From assembly GCA_964017235.1 (NCBI GenBank), contig OZ024928.1:83881566-83945565 (forward strand): a DNA stretch of 64,000 nucleotides, written 5' to 3'. Below, in pieces: positions 53,501-56,500 of this stretch (position 1 is its first letter; each line of letters opens with the position of its first letter). The DNA is from Sabellastarte sp. h YS-2021 (Eukaryota > Annelida > Polychaeta > Sabellida > Sabellidae). The translations under genes were made by a program, and so were the position numbers. The notes beneath the pieces were generated by a model, which saw nothing but the letters and a program-made list of their open reading frames with translations, had not been told where the DNA came from and searched no databases.

Positions 53501-56500
53501 GGCGAGACAAAAATTTTTTTGAAAATTGGGAAAAGTACTCCGCAGAGATATCCTGCGGGTCAAAAATTTTGTCGAAATTGCTCTATCTAGCACGATTTTT
53601 GAGATATAAGCATTTTTGTGTTTTGCAATTTTTGCGAAAATTTCGAAAATTCAAAATGGCCGCCATTTTGGGCGAGACAAAAATTTTTTGAAAATTGGGA
53701 AAACTACTCCGCAGAGATACCCTGCGGGTCAAAAATTTCGTCGAAATCGCTCTATCTAGCACGGTTTTCGAGATATAAGCATTTTTGTGTTTTCCTTATT
53801 TGGAAAATTCGTAATGATTAATTAATCATTAATTACTCGGCCATTTCTTGACCAATCAATGCCAAAATCTAATGATTTCCAGATTTTAATAGAATGAATG
53901 TATTTGCCAAGTTTCAGGTGAATTGATAAAATTCCTTTCAAGTTATCATCCGGACAAGCTTCCCCATCGAAAAAAGACATTTTTGGGTCATGTGACCTCT
54001 CTGATTGGTTGAAATGTCACTGCAGCATATTCAAAAAAATTCCCTAAGGCTACTGCCTAAACCTGCCAAATTTGAAAAGAATCCGCCTAACGGTTACAGA
54101 GTTATAAGGAAAACAAAATGCGGAGCCGGCGGAGCCACCGGAGCCGGAAGCTCTCCCATACACAAACAAGCGTCCCTTGCGGGACGCTTAATTACTGATG
54201 GCACATGAAAAAATAAAATTAAACAAGAAATTAAATATATTATATTATACTTATTGTAAAATAACTTAACCAAAACACTCTTTAAACTTCTCACTTTCTT
54301 TGTGTTGTTAGTTCTAAAGATATATTTATCAACATAAATTATGATGTGAATTTACAATATGCGACATAAACTTTAAGTGACAAACATAACAAAACAGAAA
54401 AAGAAAATATAGATAATAAGGTATGTATGAATACTCATACATTTCAGTGCTCAATATTTAGTTAATTTGCATAAAGTGGCTGAAAAAAAGGTATAGCTTA
54501 CTCTCTCCTGATAGCATATTGAATAAAATGAACAAACAAATAATGCTACACAAATGATGACTGGGGTCCATTTTCTGACAATTACTCTTATTCTATGAAA
54601 TTTCTAAGAAAAAATTCAGAGAGTAAGAAATTTTATGAAATTTTTAATTCATATTTTTAAATTGTTCTTACTATTAGGTATATTTCCAAGAAAACCATAT
54701 TTGCTGAAAAAGCTCTTAGAATAAGAGTAGTCTTTTATTAGCAAATATTGCCTCCGACCTCCATTAATATAAAGAAGTACATGCAATACCAAAAACAACT
54801 TGTTTTTGTCAAAGCTGAAAACTGGAAAAACTGTCTATAATATCTAGTAGACACAACACATTACAAAGAAACAAATCAATAACTTTCAATTATTTACTTA
54901 TGACTGACAAAAACACAATTCATTCCAATAGATCACAGTTCAGATTGGGTTTTTTTTTACTGTAAAATACACACACATAAAGTTCTAAACAAACATTTAA
55001 ACAGTACACAGATACCTAGAAACTACGACTGGATAACATTACAGATTCTACAGAAGATTCTAATTCTAATTTGACTTTTATAGCGCTTAATCTCCACTAG
55101 TCTTTATAAACTAAATGCAATTTTTTTGTCAAATGTTTTTTTGACAAGTTTACCACATATGATCAGTAGTACTGGAATTAAGTATTTCCTTTATTCTGTA
55201 CTTGAATTTTACCGAGTCAGCATATATCAGCACTACAATATTTTTTTAAATCATTTAAAAACTATAATTTTGACAATATGAATATTTTATTATCTTACTT
55301 TAGAATTTAAAAATTGAGTGAGGAAAAATATGAAGAGCCAATGTTTCTGAAACAGTGCTTTGCGAATATAAACATCACCCTGAAAACAATTAACATGTTA
55401 TAAATTATAACTGCAATGAAAAATTTGGTTTAAACTTTGAACAATTATTTTTTTTAAAAATTTATGTTTTAGACAAGAAGAAATACTAGGTAAGAGTAGA
55501 AAACCACAAATTAGAAAAATAATCACAACATAAAACCTTTGATTGTGGCATGTATAATCATGACATACCTGGCTTCTGCTCGGCTCACCAGCGCTATCCG
55601 TCCATAATCCCAGGCAATCTTCCTCAAAAGTGAGAACAATAGGAGAAGCAGCTGCAATAACAAATGTTGTGTTTTCAAATTTCAACCATGTTTGTGCAAG
55701 AAAGAACAGACAACTTGCTTCCATTGCCATACTTTGTCCATCAGTCTTTTTGTACAGTAACTCCCAGTACAAAACTGATAGGCTTTTATTTTCAAATATC
55801 AATAACAATGAGGTAATATTTCTACCAATATCTGTCTGAGGTAATTCACAAACTGCTTATATTGGCATTATTTACCTAGTTGCCTGTTTGCAAGAGGATT
55901 ACTCGAAGAGAGGTAACACAGATAAAACATGTTTTATTTAAAGTATATATGTGTGAAACTATTGACACAAAAATAAATCTTGTCATATACAGAATAACTC
56001 ATTTTATCATAACTCTGTTTTGTACATTTCTCTCAGCTAATGCAAATGTTTAAAAGTAGTCTTTGTGTTTGATCCATGAATAAGTTGTCTCTTCTTATTT
56101 TGAAACACTTTAACTGCTACATATATACTGTACCCACAAACACTTACCGCCCAAATAATGACGTTAAGTAACAAGTTCTCTGGGATTCCTTCATAGCCAC
56201 CGTAGATGAATGTTGTACGATTTTTCTCTGTATAATAACTGTGAAATTAAAAAAAAATATTGATAAAAGCTATTTGATGGAATTCCATATTATTTAACCT
56301 TCTTATCTTTTATTAGCAAAAAAACATGAGATAGATTGCCTAAAGTGATAAAGCTATATGCTTCTTTTGTAGTTTTTGAATAGAATTTTAATACATTATT
56401 TAAAACGGATTAATAACTACATATCACTGATTTCTGGAAACCGATGATAAGTTGTGGAAAATAAAAAGCAACTGCATGTTTGTTGCAAAAGTGAGAAGCA

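Larger units (their letters stand above)
50837..54189 (+). mobile_element. Hairpin-ended tandem-repeat element, 3,353 bp (HINE/Helentron-like)
   Basis: Left end AAGCGTCCCG (50837-50846). The right end is the hairpin AAGCGTCCC-TTGC-GGGACGCTT (54168-54189), whose last arm is the inverse of the left end, preceded by a CGGAGCCGGCGGAGCCACCG simple repeat (54121-54146). The core has three arrays: ~170-bp units with AAAATGGCCGCCATTTTTGG (50985-51190 and 53020-53780) surrounding about thirteen ~132-bp units (51290-53015). No protein. The end structure matches the element at 26676. Confidence 0.78.

Noticed and set aside
53053-53821. Several ~100-aa frames on both strands
   Set aside because: They repeat the ~170-bp satellite unit and appear on both strands; they are repeat translations, not genes.
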